In this document: positions 7,316 to 19,969 of the stretch, piece by piece | Layout of the letters: every line of letters starts with the position of its first letter | Position numbering within the stretch: the stretch's first letter is position 1 | DNA from: Acidiphilium multivorum AIU301 | Lineage (GTDB): Bacteria > Pseudomonadota > Alphaproteobacteria > Acetobacterales > Acetobacteraceae | Direction of reading: 5' to 3' | Length of the DNA stretch: 64,000 bases | Assembly: GCF_000202835.1 (NCBI RefSeq) | Contig: NC_015186.1 | Location: forward strand, 1,984,001-2,048,000 | Position numbers and translations under genes: made by a program | Notes under the pieces: model-generated | Told to the model about the DNA's origin: nothing | What the model saw: the letters and a program-made list of their open reading frames with translations, nothing else | The model's database searches: none

Positions 7316-9020
7316 TGAGCGCGAAGACATGGAGCTGGCCGCCGCGCGGCGCCTTGGCGAGCGAGGCGCCGAGCTTGCCCGACCACAGCGGCCACACGCC
7401 GCCCCAGCCCGACCAGACCGCGACATACTGCTTGCCGTCGATCTCGTAGGACATCGGGTTGGCGATGATGCCGGAGCCGAGATAGGGGCTCTTCCACAGG
7501 ATCTTTCCGGTCTTGGCGTCGAAGGCGTAGAGATGGCCGTCCGCCGTGCCGGAGAAGACGAGGCCGCCGGAGGTCGCCATCGCGCCGCCGTCCCACGGCT
7601 CCTTCGTGCGGTGCTGCCAGACCTGCTTGCCGGTGGACAGATCGATCGCCTGGATCGAGCCCATGTGGTGCGGCGAGGCGGGGTCGGGCTTCATCTCGAA
7701 GGTTTCGCCGAGATAGGGCAGGCCCGCGGCGTAGCTGACCGGAACGCCCTTCATCGTCATGCAGGCGTGCAGCGTCGGCACATAGGCCATGTTGGTCGCG
7801 GGATCGACCGCGCCGGGCCACCAGTTCTTGCCGCCGAGGAAGCTCGGGCAGGTGAAGATCTGCTTGTCGAGCGCGGGGCGCAGCTTCATGTTGTTGACGG
7901 CCTGGCCGTCCTTGATCCCGGTGATCGAGGTGTCGTGCACGAAGGGCACGGCGTAGATCAGCTTCCCGGTCTCGCGGTTGATCGCGTAGAAATAGCCGTT
8001 GCGGTTGGCCTCGACCAGGGCGTGGTAGGGCTTGCCCTTGTAGGTGATGTCGGCGAGCTGGGCGGTGTTCACGCCGTCATAGTCCCAGGTGTCGTTGCGG
8101 GTGTACTGGTAGTGCCACTTGATGGCGCCGGTATTGGGATCGATCGCGATGACGCTGTCCGAATACAGGTTGTTGCCCGGGCGCATCGAGGCGAGCCACG
8201 GGCCCGGATTGCCCACACCCCAGAAGAGCTGCTTGGTCTTCGGATCGTAGGTGCCGGTCATCCACGGGCTGCCGCCGCCGTGCTTGTAGGCGCCGGCCGG
8301 CCAGGTCTTGCCGCCAGGCTCGCTCGGCGAGGGAATCGTGTAGGTCTTCCAGAGCAGCTTGCCGGTCTGCGCGTCGAGCCCGACGATGAAGCCGCGGGCG
8401 CCGTATTCGCCGCCGCCGGAGCCGATGATCACCTTGCCGTCGACGATCATCGGGGCCTCGGAGATCGAGTAGCCGATGCCCGGCTTCTCGAGCGCGACGT
8501 TCCACAGCACCTTGCCGGTTGTCGCATCTAAGGCGAGGACGTGATTGTCCAGCGTGCCCATGAACACTTCGTTGCCGTAGACGGCGACGCCGCGGTTGTT
8601 CACGTCGCAGCAGACCGTCTTCAGCGCGGTCTTCGGCAGGTCGTAGTCGTATTCCCAGAGTTTCTTGCCGGTCTTCGCGTTGAAGGCGATGAGATGGTCG
8701 AGCGGAGTGGTGGCGAACATGTAGTCGCCATTGACGATCGGCGTGCCTTCGAAGCCGTTGGGGATGTCGATTTTCGCAGACGACCACGCGGGTTTCAGCG
8801 AGGCGACGTTCTTCGTGTTGATCTGCGCAAACGGCGCGTAATCGTCGCCGGCGTAGCTGCGGTTGAACATCAGCCAGCCCTTCGAGGCGGCGGCGTTGTC
8901 GAGCCGGGCCTGGGTAACGCTCGGGTAGGCGGGCTGGGCCGAGGCGGCGCCGGCGGCGAGCAGCGTGCCGGCGAGGGCGCCGATCAGCGCGGTTCCGGTT
9001 CTGGCAAATCTGGACTTCAT
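7308..9020 (-). CDS. PQQ-dependent alcohol dehydrogenase, lanthanide (XoxF/ExaF)-type active site
   Basis: A 570-residue periplasmic quinoprotein of the eight-bladed propeller type. A signal peptide covers ~1-28 (ASA). Adjacent Cys137-Cys138 form the disulfide ring next to PQQ, Glu205 and Asn271 are expected metal ligands, and catalytic Asp313 lies in TWDYDGVN. Asp315, two residues after the catalytic Asp, is the extra acidic ligand that marks lanthanide-dependent members; Ca-type enzymes have a small residue there. Repeated tryptophan-docking blades (DAKTGKILWK, DLSTGKQVWQH) are clear. It should oxidise a primary alcohol and pass electrons to the cytochrome c encoded downstream. AGGGAG lies just before the ATG. 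Substrate (methanol, ethanol or other) not determinable. Confidence 0.95.
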   Translation of the reverse strand: MKSRFARTGTALIGALAGTLLAAGAASAQPAYPSVTQARLDNAAASKGWLMFNRSYAGDDYAPFAQINTKNVASLKPAWSSAKIDIPNGFEGTPIVNGDYMFATTPLDHLIAFNAKTGKKLWEYDYDLPKTALKTVCCDVNNRGVAVYGNEVFMGTLDNHVLALDATTGKVLWNVALEKPGIGYSISEAPMIVDGKVIIGSGGGEYGARGFIVGLDAQTGKLLWKTYTIPSPSEPGGKTWPAGAYKHGGGSPWMTGTYDPKTKQLFWGVGNPGPWLASMRPGNNLYSDSVIAIDPNTGAIKWHYQYTRNDTWDYDGVNTAQLADITYKGKPYHALVEANRNGYFYAINRETGKLIYAVPFVHDTSITGIKDGQAVNNMKLRPALDKQIFTCPSFLGGKNWWPGAVDPATNMAYVPTLHACMTMKGVPVSYAAGLPYLGETFEMKPDPASPHHMGSIQAIDLSTGKQVWQHRTKEPWDGGAMATSGGLVFSGTADGHLYAFDAKTGKILWKSPYLGSGIIANPMSYEIDGKQYVAVWSGWGGVWPLWSGKLGASLAKAPRGGQLHVFALNG

Positions 9021-9082
9021 GAAGATCTCCCTAAGAGGTTTCTGGTGTTGTCAGGATCAAAGAGCGGCGGTTTGTTGCGCCG

Positions 9083-9472
9083 TCAGGTTAGGGGAGCCCG
9101 GGCGGCGGCGAGCATCGCGGCTTCCTCTCCGGAGAACAGCCGCGAGCGCACATGAAAGCGCAGCCCGGTGCCGTTGTCGAGCGAGAACATGCCGCCGATC
9201 CCCTCGACGACGTCGATGACGAGCTGGGTGTGACGCCAGTACTCGAACTGCGACGCGCTGATGTGGAACGGCGCGCCGCCGATGGCACCGAGGCAGATAT
9301 CGTCAGGGGAAACGACGAAATCCGCCTGCGGGTAGCACATCGGCGCCGAACCGTCGCAGCAGCCGCCCGACTGGTGGAACAGGACCGGGCCGTGACGCGC
9401 CGTCAGCTCGGCGATCAGCGCGAGGGCCGATGGCGTCGCGGTCACGCGCGGGGGATGATCCGGTCCCGTCAT
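9083..9472 (-). CDS. DUF779 protein, aldehyde-dehydrogenase partner
   Basis: A 129-residue protein of the DUF779 family with its hallmark HQSGGCCDGSAPMCYP (three Cys) near residue 33, then GGAPFHISASQFEYWRHTQLVIDVV. The family has no established biochemical role but is repeatedly found beside acetaldehyde-type dehydrogenases, as here: its ATG lies 2 bp after the aldehyde dehydrogenase stop. The Cys-rich motif suggests metal binding or redox function, which is inference. Confidence 0.88.
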   Translation of the reverse strand: MTGPDHPPRVTATPSALALIAELTARHGPVLFHQSGGCCDGSAPMCYPQADFVVSPDDICLGAIGGAPFHISASQFEYWRHTQLVIDVVEGIGGMFSLDNGTGLRFHVRSRLFSGEEAAMLAAARAPLT

Positions 9473-9474
9473 GG

Positions 9475-11007
<1,533 letters not shown>

Positions 11008-11070
11008 TGGTCTTCCTCCGTCCTGCGGCCCGACGTTCCGGGCCGCGCTGGTTGCTTCGCCAGGGAGGAC

Positions 11071-11086
11071 TGCAAGCGCCGTGCCA
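11071..11086 (-). promoter_or_regulatory. Sigma-54 (-24/-12) promoter of the aldehyde dehydrogenase run
   Basis: Read on the minus strand the sequence is TGGCAC-GGCGC-TTGCA, a full match to the RpoN consensus TGGCAC-N5-TTGCA. It ends 64 bases before the aldehyde dehydrogenase ATG and points towards it. The adjacent divergent gene encodes a GAFTGA-containing sigma-54 activator, which supports the call. Confidence 0.9.
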
Positions 11087-11138
11087 AGGCCGGGACGCGG
11101 CCGAATCCGCCCGCCGGCGTGCCGGGCGCGCCGGGCGC

Positions 11139-11216
11139 GGGACAGGCGGGACGTCCCGATCGGGGACACTGTCCCAAAACGGGACGTTTCGTATTGTTCC
11201 GTTGCATGGCGGGACG
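11139..11216. promoter_or_regulatory. Cluster of GGGAC/GTCCC half-sites: candidate upstream activator sites
   Basis: Between 50 and 130 bp upstream of the sigma-54 promoter are repeated half-sites: GGGACA 11139, palindrome GGGACGTCCC 11148-11157, perfect GGGACA-C-TGTCCC 11163-11175, GGGACG 11181 (pairing with the previous TGTCCC across AAAAC) and GGGACG 11211. This is the expected spacing and symmetry for enhancer binding by the divergently encoded Fis-type activator. Binding is inferred. Confidence 0.7.
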
Positions 11217-11303
11217 ACGGGGCATAGTGTCAGGCAAACATGACGACGGCCGCCAGCAGGAGCGCGCCGCGACGATCGAGGAAACGCAGGACGGACTACG
11301 CCC

Positions 11304-13262
11304 ATGGACCATCTTTCCACACATCACGACGACAGGTCCGCGCGGTTGCGGGCCGGCAAGGAGCGGCTCTCCGCCGGGCTGCCAGGGGCGGCGCCGAGCC
11401 CGCTGCTCGCGCGGTCGTGGCAGCGCTGCGTCAGCGCCGGGCTCGCGCCCGACCGCGCGGCGGGAGAGGCCCCGCATCTCTGCGGCGCCGAGCTGCGCGC
11501 GGCACAGGAGCGGGTTTCCGACCTCGCGCTGCGGGCGCGGCCGATCATCGAATATCTCTACGGGCAGATCCGCGATTCCGGCTGCATCGTGCTGCTGTCG
11601 GACTGCAACGGCTTCCTGCTCGACGCGGTGGGCGATCCCGGCTTCAGCGGGCGGGCGGCGCGGGTGGCGCTGCAGCCGGGGGCGAGCTGGGCGGAGACGG
11701 ACCGCGGGACCAACGCCGTCGGCACCGCGCTGATCGAGGCGGCGCCGGTCGTCGTCCACGGCGCGGAGCATTTCCTGGAGCGGAACAATTTCCTCGCCTG
11801 CGCCGCCGCCCCCCTCACCGCCTCGACCGGCGAGCTGCTCGGCGTGATCGACATTTCCTGCGACCAGCGGGTGTATCATCCGCACACGTTCGGCCTGGTG
11901 CGGGCGGCGGCGCAGATGATCGAGAACCGGATGTTCGAGATGTCACATCTGCGTGACGTGAAGCTGCGCTTCCATGCCTCGCGCCAGGGGGTGGGGACGC
12001 TGGCCGAGGGGGTGGTGGCGTTCGGGGCGGACGGCACGCTGCGCGGGGCGAACGGGGCGGCGATGCAGATGCTCGGCCTGCGGCGCGAGGATCTCGGCCA
12101 GGTGTCGGCGGTGGAGGTGTTCGAGGAGACGGTGGAGGCGCTGCTGGCGCGCGAGCGGCGCGGCGGCGGCGAGCCGCTGGAGCTGCGGCCGCCGGGCGGC
12201 GGGCGGGTGTTCCTGCGCGTCGACATGCCGCGGGCGGCGCGGCCGGCGCGGCCGAGGACGATCTGGCCGACCGACGCGCTGGCGGCGCTGGAGACCGGCG
12301 ATCCGCTGGTGGCGCGGGCGATCGGCCAGGTGCGGCGGGCGCTGGGGCGGGCGATCCCGATCCTGATCCATGGCGAGACCGGGGTGGGCAAGGACGTGAT
12401 GGCGCGGGCGATCCACGCCGCGGGGCCGCGGCGGGGCGGGCCGTTCGTCGCCGTCAACTGCGCGGCGCTGCCGGAGACGATGATCGAGGCGGAGCTGTTC
12501 GGCTACGCGCCCGGCGCCTTTACCGGGGCGCGGCGCGAGGGCGCGCCGGGGCGCATCCGCGAGGCGGCGGACGGCGTGCTGTTCCTCGACGAGATCGGCG
12601 ACATGCCGCTGGCGATGCAGACCCGGCTGCTGCGGGTGCTGGAGGAGCGGGTGGTGACCCCGCTCGGCGGGCGGCCGGCGCCGGTGGATTTCGCGCTGAT
12701 CTGCGCGACCAACTGCGACCTGCGCCGGGCGGTGGCCGAGGGGCGGTTCCGCGCCGACCTGTTCTACCGGATCAACGGGCTCGGCGTCGCCCTGCCGCCG
12801 CTGCGCCGGCGCACCGACCTCGATGCGCTGGTCGAGCGCATCCTGCGGCTCGATGCGGCGGGGGAGACGGTGCGTGGCGTCGCCCCCGGGCTGATGGCGG
12901 CGTTCCGGGCGCATGACTGGCCGGGCAATATCCGCCAGCTCGCCAATGTGCTGCGGATCGGCCAGTCGATGTGCGAGGCGGACGAGACGGAGATCGGCTG
13001 GGAGCACCTGCCGGACGATATCGCCGAGGAACTGCGCGGCGGCGCCCGGCCGGCGAAGGCGGACGCGCCGGTGGCGGCGGCGGCGCCAGCGCCAGCCGTG
13101 CCGGCGGCCTCGCTGCGGGAGGGGGCGGACCAGCTGATCCTGCAGGCGATCGAGGCGGCGGGCGGCAACATGAGCCGGGCGGCGCGGCGGCTCGGGATCA
13201 GCCGCAACACGCTCTATCGCCGGCTGGCGCTGATCCGCGAGGATGGCGGCCAGCCGGGCTGA
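11304..13262 (+). CDS. Sigma-54-dependent transcriptional activator, AcoR-like
   Basis: A 652-residue enhancer-binding protein. An N-terminal GAF-type sensory region (~80-200) is followed by a PAS-like stretch (~215-280), the AAA+ domain with Walker A GETGVGKD at ~357, the sigma-54 contact motif GAFTGA at ~404 and FLDEIGDMP, then a Fis-type HTH at the C-terminus ([19 protein letters not shown]). This architecture is that of AcoR-type activators of acetoin, alcohol or aldehyde catabolism. It is divergent from the aldehyde dehydrogenase run, whose upstream region has a consensus sigma-54 promoter and inverted repeats, so it most likely senses an alcohol or aldehyde and switches that run on. Confidence 0.93.
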   Translation: MDHLSTHHDDRSARLRAGKERLSAGLPGAAPSPLLARSWQRCVSAGLAPDRAAGEAPHLCGAELRAAQERVSDLALRARPIIEYLYGQIRDSGCIVLLSDCNGFLLDAVGDPGFSGRAARVALQPGASWAETDRGTNAVGTALIEAAPVVVHGAEHFLERNNFLACAAAPLTASTGELLGVIDISCDQRVYHPHTFGLVRAAAQMIENRMFEMSHLRDVKLRFHASRQGVGTLAEGVVAFGADGTLRGANGAAMQMLGLRREDLGQVSAVEVFEETVEALLARERRGGGEPLELRPPGGGRVFLRVDMPRAARPARPRTIWPTDALAALETGDPLVARAIGQVRRALGRAIPILIHGETGVGKDVMARAIHAAGPRRGGPFVAVNCAALPETMIEAELFGYAPGAFTGARREGAPGRIREAADGVLFLDEIGDMPLAMQTRLLRVLEERVVTPLGGRPAPVDFALICATNCDLRRAVAEGRFRADLFYRINGLGVALPPLRRRTDLDALVERILRLDAAGETVRGVAPGLMAAFRAHDWPGNIRQLANVLRIGQSMCEADETEIGWEHLPDDIAEELRGGARPAKADAPVAAAAPAPAVPAASLREGADQLILQAIEAAGGNMSRAARRLGISRNTLYRRLALIREDGGQPG

Positions 13263-13264
13263 GA

Positions 13265-13276
13265 TTGTACATACAA
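13265..13276. promoter_or_regulatory. HutC-like palindrome beyond the 3' end of hutF
   Basis: TTGTACATACAA differs from the HutC-type palindrome TTGTATATACAA at one position. It lies between the stops of the convergent sigma-54 regulator and hutF genes, 2 bases past the hutF stop, an unusual place for an operator. Confidence 0.45.
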
Positions 13277-13278
13277 GT

Positions 13279-14649
13279 TCAGAGCGCGTCCTCCAGGCGG
13301 CGGAGGGCCGCGGCGAAGCGGGATTCGATGGCGGCGCGGGCATCGTGCCGGCCCTCGCGCACAAGGCAGCGCCCGGCGACGTAGACATGGTCGACCAGCC
13401 GCGCGCCGCCGGCGAAGATGTAGTGATCGAGCCGGGTTTCGGCGGAGAGCGCGGCGAGGTCGGTGCCGGCGCGGCGGAGCGAGACGAGATCGGCGCGGCA
13501 GCCGAGGGCGATGGCGCCGATGGGCTGGGCCAGGGCCTGCGCGCCGCCGGCGAGGGCCGCGCGGTAGAGGGCGGCGCCGGTCGAGCCGCCGTCGCGCGCC
13601 GAGTCGGCGAGGACGAGGCGGCGACGGTCGCGCAGGCGCTGGCTCCATTCGAGCTGGCGCAGCTCGGCGGGGGCCTCGATCGCGACATTCGAATCGGTGC
13701 CGACGCCGAAACGCCCGCCGGCATCGATGAAGGCGTTTCCATTGAAGATGCCGTCGCCGAGATCGGCCTCGGTGATCGGGCAGAGGCCGGCGACGGCGCC
13801 GGCGCGGGCAAGGCCGGCGGTTTCCTCGGCCGTCATGTGGGTGGCGTGGATCAGGCACCAGCGGGCGTCGACCCCCGCCTCGCGGAGCAGGAATTCGACC
13901 GGGCGGGCGCCGAGCGCGGCCTCGACCTCGGCGACCTCGCCGGTCTGCTCGGCGGCGTGGATGTGCAGCGGGCCTTCGGGAAGCAGGCCGGACAGGGCGG
14001 CGACATCGGCGGCGCGGGCGGCGCGCAGCGAGTGCGGCGCGGCGCCGAGCACGGCGCCCGGCAGGGCGCGCAGCCGTTCCGCCGTGGCCGCGTGCAGGCG
14101 CAGAAACCCGTCGAGATCGGTGATGAAGCGGCGCTGGCCCGGCTCGGGCGGGCGGTTGGGGCCGGCGGCGCTGTAGAGCACCGGCAGCAGGGTGAGGCCG
14201 ATGCCGGTTTGCGCCGCCGCCTCGATCACCCGCGTGGCGAGCTCGGCGGGATCGGCATAGGGGGCGCCGGCGGAATCGTTGTGCAGGTAATGGAATTCGG
14301 CGACCGCGGTGAAGCCGCGCTCGAGCATTTCCATGAAGGCCATGGCGGTGACGGCGGCGATGTCGTCCGGCGGCAGCGCGAGGGCGGTGCGGTACATCAC
14401 GCCGCGCCAGGACCAGAAATCCTCGGCGGCGGCGCGGCGGCGCTGGGCGAGCGCGGACATCGCCCGCTGGAAGCCGTGGCTGTGCAGGTTGGGCAGGCCG
14501 GGCAGCACGCAGCCGGGGACGGTTTCGCGATCGGCCAGCGGGGCATTCGCGGCGAGGCCGGCGATGCGGCCGGACCCGTCGATGTCGAGCGCGACGCCGG
14601 ATGCCCATCCTTCGGGGAGAAAAGCCTGTTCGAGCCAGAGTCGCCGCAT
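13279..14649 (-). CDS. hutF: Formimidoylglutamate deiminase
   Basis: A 456-residue amidohydrolase-superfamily enzyme. The metal-binding HxH is in LPNLHSHGFQRAM, further His ligands lie in LHIHAAEQTGEV and CLIHATHM, and the late Asp in FGVGTDSNVAIEAP. HutF converts N-formimidoyl-L-glutamate to N-formyl-L-glutamate plus ammonia, the five-step branch of histidine breakdown. It is divergent from hutI with an 82-bp shared control region holding a HutC-type operator. Its presence together with hutG shows that the formylglutamate route is used. Confidence 0.95.
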   Translation of the reverse strand: MRRLWLEQAFLPEGWASGVALDIDGSGRIAGLAANAPLADRETVPGCVLPGLPNLHSHGFQRAMSALAQRRRAAAEDFWSWRGVMYRTALALPPDDIAAVTAMAFMEMLERGFTAVAEFHYLHNDSAGAPYADPAELATRVIEAAAQTGIGLTLLPVLYSAAGPNRPPEPGQRRFITDLDGFLRLHAATAERLRALPGAVLGAAPHSLRAARAADVAALSGLLPEGPLHIHAAEQTGEVAEVEAALGARPVEFLLREAGVDARWCLIHATHMTAEETAGLARAGAVAGLCPITEADLGDGIFNGNAFIDAGGRFGVGTDSNVAIEAPAELRQLEWSQRLRDRRRLVLADSARDGGSTGAALYRAALAGGAQALAQPIGAIALGCRADLVSLRRAGTDLAALSAETRLDHYIFAGGARLVDHVYVAGRCLVREGRHDARAAIESRFAAALRRLEDAL

Positions 14650-14671
14650 GGTCGGTCCTTTCGGGAATGGG

Positions 14672-14722
14672 TTGCCATCGTCGTTCGGCTAGTTGTATAT
14701 ACATTTTGTTCGGCGTTGTCAG
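14672..14722. promoter_or_regulatory. Divergent hutF / hutIHGU promoters sharing one HutC-type operator
   Basis: Plus strand: TTGCCA (14672-14677), 18-bp spacer, TATATA (14696-14701) facing hutI. Minus strand: CTGACA (14722-14717), 17-bp spacer, TATACA (14699-14694) facing hutF. Both -10 boxes lie inside TTGTATATACAT (14693-14704), one mismatch from the palindromic HutC-type operator, so one bound repressor could silence both directions. The hexamers are read by eye. Confidence 0.7.
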
Positions 14723-14731
14723 GAGGGTATC

Positions 14732-15937
14732 ATGCGATGCGACCGGCTGTGGCGGAATGCGCGACTGGCGACCTGCGCGCCGGACCGCCCCGGGCTCGGG
14801 GTGGTCGAGGGCGGCGCGGTGGCGAGCCGGGACGGACGGATCGTCTGGGCCGGGCCGGAGGCGGAGATGCCGGCGCTGGAAGCGGCGGAGACAATCGACT
14901 GCGCCGGGCGCTGGATCACGCCGGGGCTGGTCGATTGCCACACCCACCTGATTTTCGGCGGCGACCGCTCGGGCGAGTTCGCGCGGCGGCTCGCTGGCGA
15001 GAGCTATGAGAGCATCGCCCGCGAAGGCGGCGGCATCCGCGCGACGATGCGGGCGACGAGGGCGCTGGACGAGGCGGCGATGCGGGCGGGCGCCGAGGCG
15101 CGGCTGGCTGCCTGGGCGGCGGAGGGGGTGACGACGGTCGAGATCAAGTCGGGCTACGGGCTCGACGAGGCGACGGAACTCGCGATGCTGCGCGCGGCGC
15201 GCGCGATCGGCCGGGCGGGGCGGTTCCGCGTCGCCACCACCTATCTCGGCGCCCACACGATGCCGCCGGAGATGGACCGGACCGCCTATCTCGATCTCGT
15301 GTGCCGGCGGATGATTCCGGCGATCGCCGAGGCGGGGCTGGCGGATGCGGTCGATGCGTTCTGCGAGGAGATCGCCTTCGGCGCCGGGGAGGTTGCGGCG
15401 GTGTTCGCCGCGGCGCGGGCGGCGGGGCTGGCGGTGAAGCTGCACGCCGACCAGCGCGCCGAGGGCGGCGGGGCGGCGCTGGCGGCGCGGTTCGGCGCGC
15501 TGTCGGCCGATCATCTGGAATATGCCTCGGCCGAGGGAATCGCGGCGATGGCGCGGGCGGGCAGCGTCGCGGTGCTGCTGCCCGGCGCCTATTACGTGCT
15601 GCGCGAGGCGAAGCGGCCGGATGTCGCGGCGATGCGCGCGGCGGGATGCCGGATGGCGGTGGCGACCGACTGCAATCCGGGCACCTCGCCGATCGCCTCG
15701 CTGCGGCTTTCGGCGCAGATGGCCTGCGTGTTCTTCGGCCTATCCTTCGAGGAGGCCTGGCTCGGCATCACCCGCCATGCCGCCGATGCGCTCGGGCTCG
15801 GCGGCGAATGCGGCGCGATCGACGCGGGGCGGTCGTGCGACCTCGCGATCTGGAGTGTGGACAGCCTCGACCAGGTTCTCGCCTGGGTCGGGCCGGCGCC
15901 GCTGGAGCGGCGCGTTCTGAAAGGAGTTGATGCGTGA
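14732..15937 (+). CDS. hutI: Imidazolonepropionase
   Basis: A 401-residue metal-dependent amidohydrolase. The HxH metal motif is in [17 protein letters not shown], with [28 protein letters not shown] and [13 protein letters not shown] being classic HutI blocks. It opens the imidazolone ring to give N-formimidoyl-L-glutamate. Start 14732 is set by AGGAGGG 6 bases upstream. First gene of hutI-H-G-U, in which each stop overlaps the next start. Confidence 0.96.
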   Translation: MRCDRLWRNARLATCAPDRPGLGVVEGGAVASRDGRIVWAGPEAEMPALEAAETIDCAGRWITPGLVDCHTHLIFGGDRSGEFARRLAGESYESIAREGGGIRATMRATRALDEAAMRAGAEARLAAWAAEGVTTVEIKSGYGLDEATELAMLRAARAIGRAGRFRVATTYLGAHTMPPEMDRTAYLDLVCRRMIPAIAEAGLADAVDAFCEEIAFGAGEVAAVFAAARAAGLAVKLHADQRAEGGGAALAARFGALSADHLEYASAEGIAAMARAGSVAVLLPGAYYVLREAKRPDVAAMRAAGCRMAVATDCNPGTSPIASLRLSAQMACVFFGLSFEEAWLGITRHAADALGLGGECGAIDAGRSCDLAIWSVDSLDQVLAWVGPAPLERRVLKGVDA

Positions 15938-17460
15938 TCATTTCACCGGGGACGATGCGGCTCGCCGACTGGCGGGCGGTGCAGCAGGGCGACGCGGCGC
16001 GGCTGGATGCGGGATGCCGCGCGGCGGTGGAGGCGGCGGCGGGATGCGTCGCCGCGATCCTGGAGAGGGACGAGGCGGTCTACGGCATCAATACCGGGTT
16101 CGGGCGCCTCGCCTCGACGCGGATCGAGCCGGCGGACCTCACCACCTTGCAGCGCAATCTCGTGCTGTCGCACGCGGCGGGGGTGGGCGAGGCGCTGCCG
16201 GCGCCGATCGTGCGGATGGTGATCGCGCTGAAGCTCGCGAGCCTGGCGCGCGGGGCCTCGGGCGTGCGGTGGGAGACGATCGAGGCGCTGCAGGGCTTGC
16301 TCGATCATGACATCCTGCCGGTGATTCCGGCGCAGGGCTCGGTCGGCGCCTCCGGCGATCTCGCGCCGCTCGCGCACATGACCTGCGCGCTGCTCGGCAT
16401 CGGCGAGGTGCTGGGCGCGGCGGGGCGGGAGGATGCCGCGGCGGCGCTCGGCCGGGCGGGGATGGCGCCGCTGGTGCTCGGCCCGAAGGAGGGGCTGGCG
16501 CTGCTGAACGGCACGCAGGTTTCGACCGCGATCGCGCTGACCGGGCTGTTCCGCGCCGAGCGCCTGTGCCGCGCGGCGCTGCTGACCGGGGCGCTGACGA
16601 CGGATGCGGCGCGGGGGTCAGACGCGCCGTTCGATCCGCGCATCCACGCGCTGCGCGGACATGCGGGGCAGATGGCGGTGGCGGCGGCGCTGCGGACGCT
16701 GCTGGCGGGAAGCGGGATTCGCGACTCGCACCGGATCGGCGATCCGCGCGTGCAGGACCCGTATTCGCTGCGCTGCCAGCCGCAGGTGATGGGCGCGGTG
16801 TTCGACCTGCTCGGCCAGGCGGGGCGGACGCTGGCGACCGAGGCCAATGGCGTGTCGGACAATCCGCTGGTGTTCGCCGAGACCGGCGAGGTGATTTCGG
16901 GCGGCAATTTCCACGCCGAATACGTCGCCTTCGCCGCCGACCAGATCGCGCTGGCGATCGCCGAGGCGGGGTCGCTGGCGGAGCGGCGGATCGCGCTGCT
17001 GGTCGATCCGGCGCATTCGGGGCTGCCGGCCTTCCTGACCCGCGCGCCGGGGCTGAACTCGGGCTACATGATTCCGCAGGTGACCGCGGCGGCGCTGGTC
17101 GCGGAGAACCGGATGCTGGCGCATCCGGCCAGCGTGGATTCCATCCCGACCTCGGCCAACCAGGAGGACCATGTCTCGATGGCGACGCACGGGGCGATGC
17201 GGCTGCTGAGGATGGCCGACAATCTCTCGCATGTTCTGGCGATCGAGTATCTGATGGCGGCGCAGGGGATCGACCTGCTCGCCCCGCTCGCGACCAGCGC
17301 GCCGCTCGGGCGGATGCACGCGGCGCTGCGGGAGAGCGTGCCGGTGCTCGGCGAGGACCGGCTGATGGCGCCGGACATCGCGCGGGCGCGGGCGCTGATC
17401 GAGAGCGGCGCCGCCGAGCGGGCGGCGGGATGCGACGCGCTGCCGGAGCTCGACGCGTGA
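15934..17460 (+). CDS. hutH: Histidine ammonia-lyase
   Basis: A 508-residue lyase that deaminates histidine to urocanate, the first step of the pathway. The Ala139-Ser140-Gly141 triplet in [15 protein letters not shown] cyclises autocatalytically to the MIO cofactor. YGINTGFG near the N-terminus and the DNPLVF and [11 protein letters not shown] blocks confirm the family. It starts at GTG 15934, which overlaps the hutI stop as GTGA, with AAGGAG at 15921-15926. Confidence 0.97.
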   Translation: MIISPGTMRLADWRAVQQGDAARLDAGCRAAVEAAAGCVAAILERDEAVYGINTGFGRLASTRIEPADLTTLQRNLVLSHAAGVGEALPAPIVRMVIALKLASLARGASGVRWETIEALQGLLDHDILPVIPAQGSVGASGDLAPLAHMTCALLGIGEVLGAAGREDAAAALGRAGMAPLVLGPKEGLALLNGTQVSTAIALTGLFRAERLCRAALLTGALTTDAARGSDAPFDPRIHALRGHAGQMAVAAALRTLLAGSGIRDSHRIGDPRVQDPYSLRCQPQVMGAVFDLLGQAGRTLATEANGVSDNPLVFAETGEVISGGNFHAEYVAFAADQIALAIAEAGSLAERRIALLVDPAHSGLPAFLTRAPGLNSGYMIPQVTAAALVAENRMLAHPASVDSIPTSANQEDHVSMATHGAMRLLRMADNLSHVLAIEYLMAAQGIDLLAPLATSAPLGRMHAALRESVPVLGEDRLMAPDIARARALIESGAAERAAGCDALPELDA

Positions 17461-18286
17461 GCGCCCCCTCCCCTGCCCCGTTCATCGAGCTGCGGCGGGG
17501 TGCCGCACCGCTGCTGGTCAGCATTCCGCATACGGGGACCGAAATTCCCGAGGCGCTGGCGGGGGATTTCGTCTCGTCCTGGCAGGCGCTGCGGGATGCG
17601 GACTGGTGGATCGACCGGCTCTACGATTTCGCGCCCGGGCTCGATGCGACGGTGATCCGCACGCGGATCTCGCGCAGCGTGATCGACGTCAACCGCGATC
17701 CGTCCGGCGCCTCGCTCTATCCGGGGCAGGCGACGACGGGGCTGTGCCCGACCACGGATTTCGACGGCGCGCCGCTCTATCGCGACGGGCGGGAGCCGGA
17801 CGAGGCGGAAATCGCGAGGCGCCGGCAGGCGTTTCACGATCCCTATCATGATGTTATCGCAGGCGAGATCGCGCGGCTGCGGGCGCTGCACGGGCGCGTC
17901 GTGCTGTATGACTGCCACTCGATCCGCTCGGTGATTCCGCGACTGTTCGAGGGCGAGCTGCCGGTCTGCAATATCGGCACCGATCGCGGGCGGGCGGCCG
18001 ATCCGCGACTTGCGGCGCGGATCGCCGGACGTTGCGCCGAGGCGGGGTTCAGCCACGTTTCTAACGGGCGGTTTGTCGGCGGCTGGATCACGCGGCATCA
18101 CGGCGCGCCGGCCGAAGGCGTGCATGCGGTGCAGATGGAACTCGCCTGCCGCGGCTACATGGAGGAGCCGTCGGCACCCAGTGCGGCGAACTGGCCGACG
18201 CCATACGATCCGGCACGGGCGGCGACGCTGCGTGGCGTGCTGGAGGGGATTTTGCGCGACTGCCTCGATTTCGCGAACTCGAAGGA

Positions 18287-18290
<4 letters not shown>
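17457..18290 (+). CDS. hutG: N-formylglutamate deformylase
   Basis: A 277-residue member of the N-formylglutamate amidohydrolase family, starting at GTG 17457 in a GTGA overlap with hutH. Marks are [52 protein letters not shown] and GGWITRHHG, which contain the expected metal ligands. It releases glutamate and formate, the last step of the five-step route, and its product matches that of HutF. Confidence 0.95.
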
Positions 18291-19966
<1,676 letters not shown>

Positions 19967-19969
19967 GGT

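Noticed and set aside
6034-9472. Lanmodulin or PQQ synthesis gene in the alcohol dehydrogenase cluster
   Set aside because: No EF-hand protein or pqq gene is present among the genes or in the gaps.
13214-15514. Long minus-strand frame spanning hutF and hutI
   Set aside because: Overlaps two confidently assigned hut enzymes in other frames and has an Arg/Pro-rich shadow composition.
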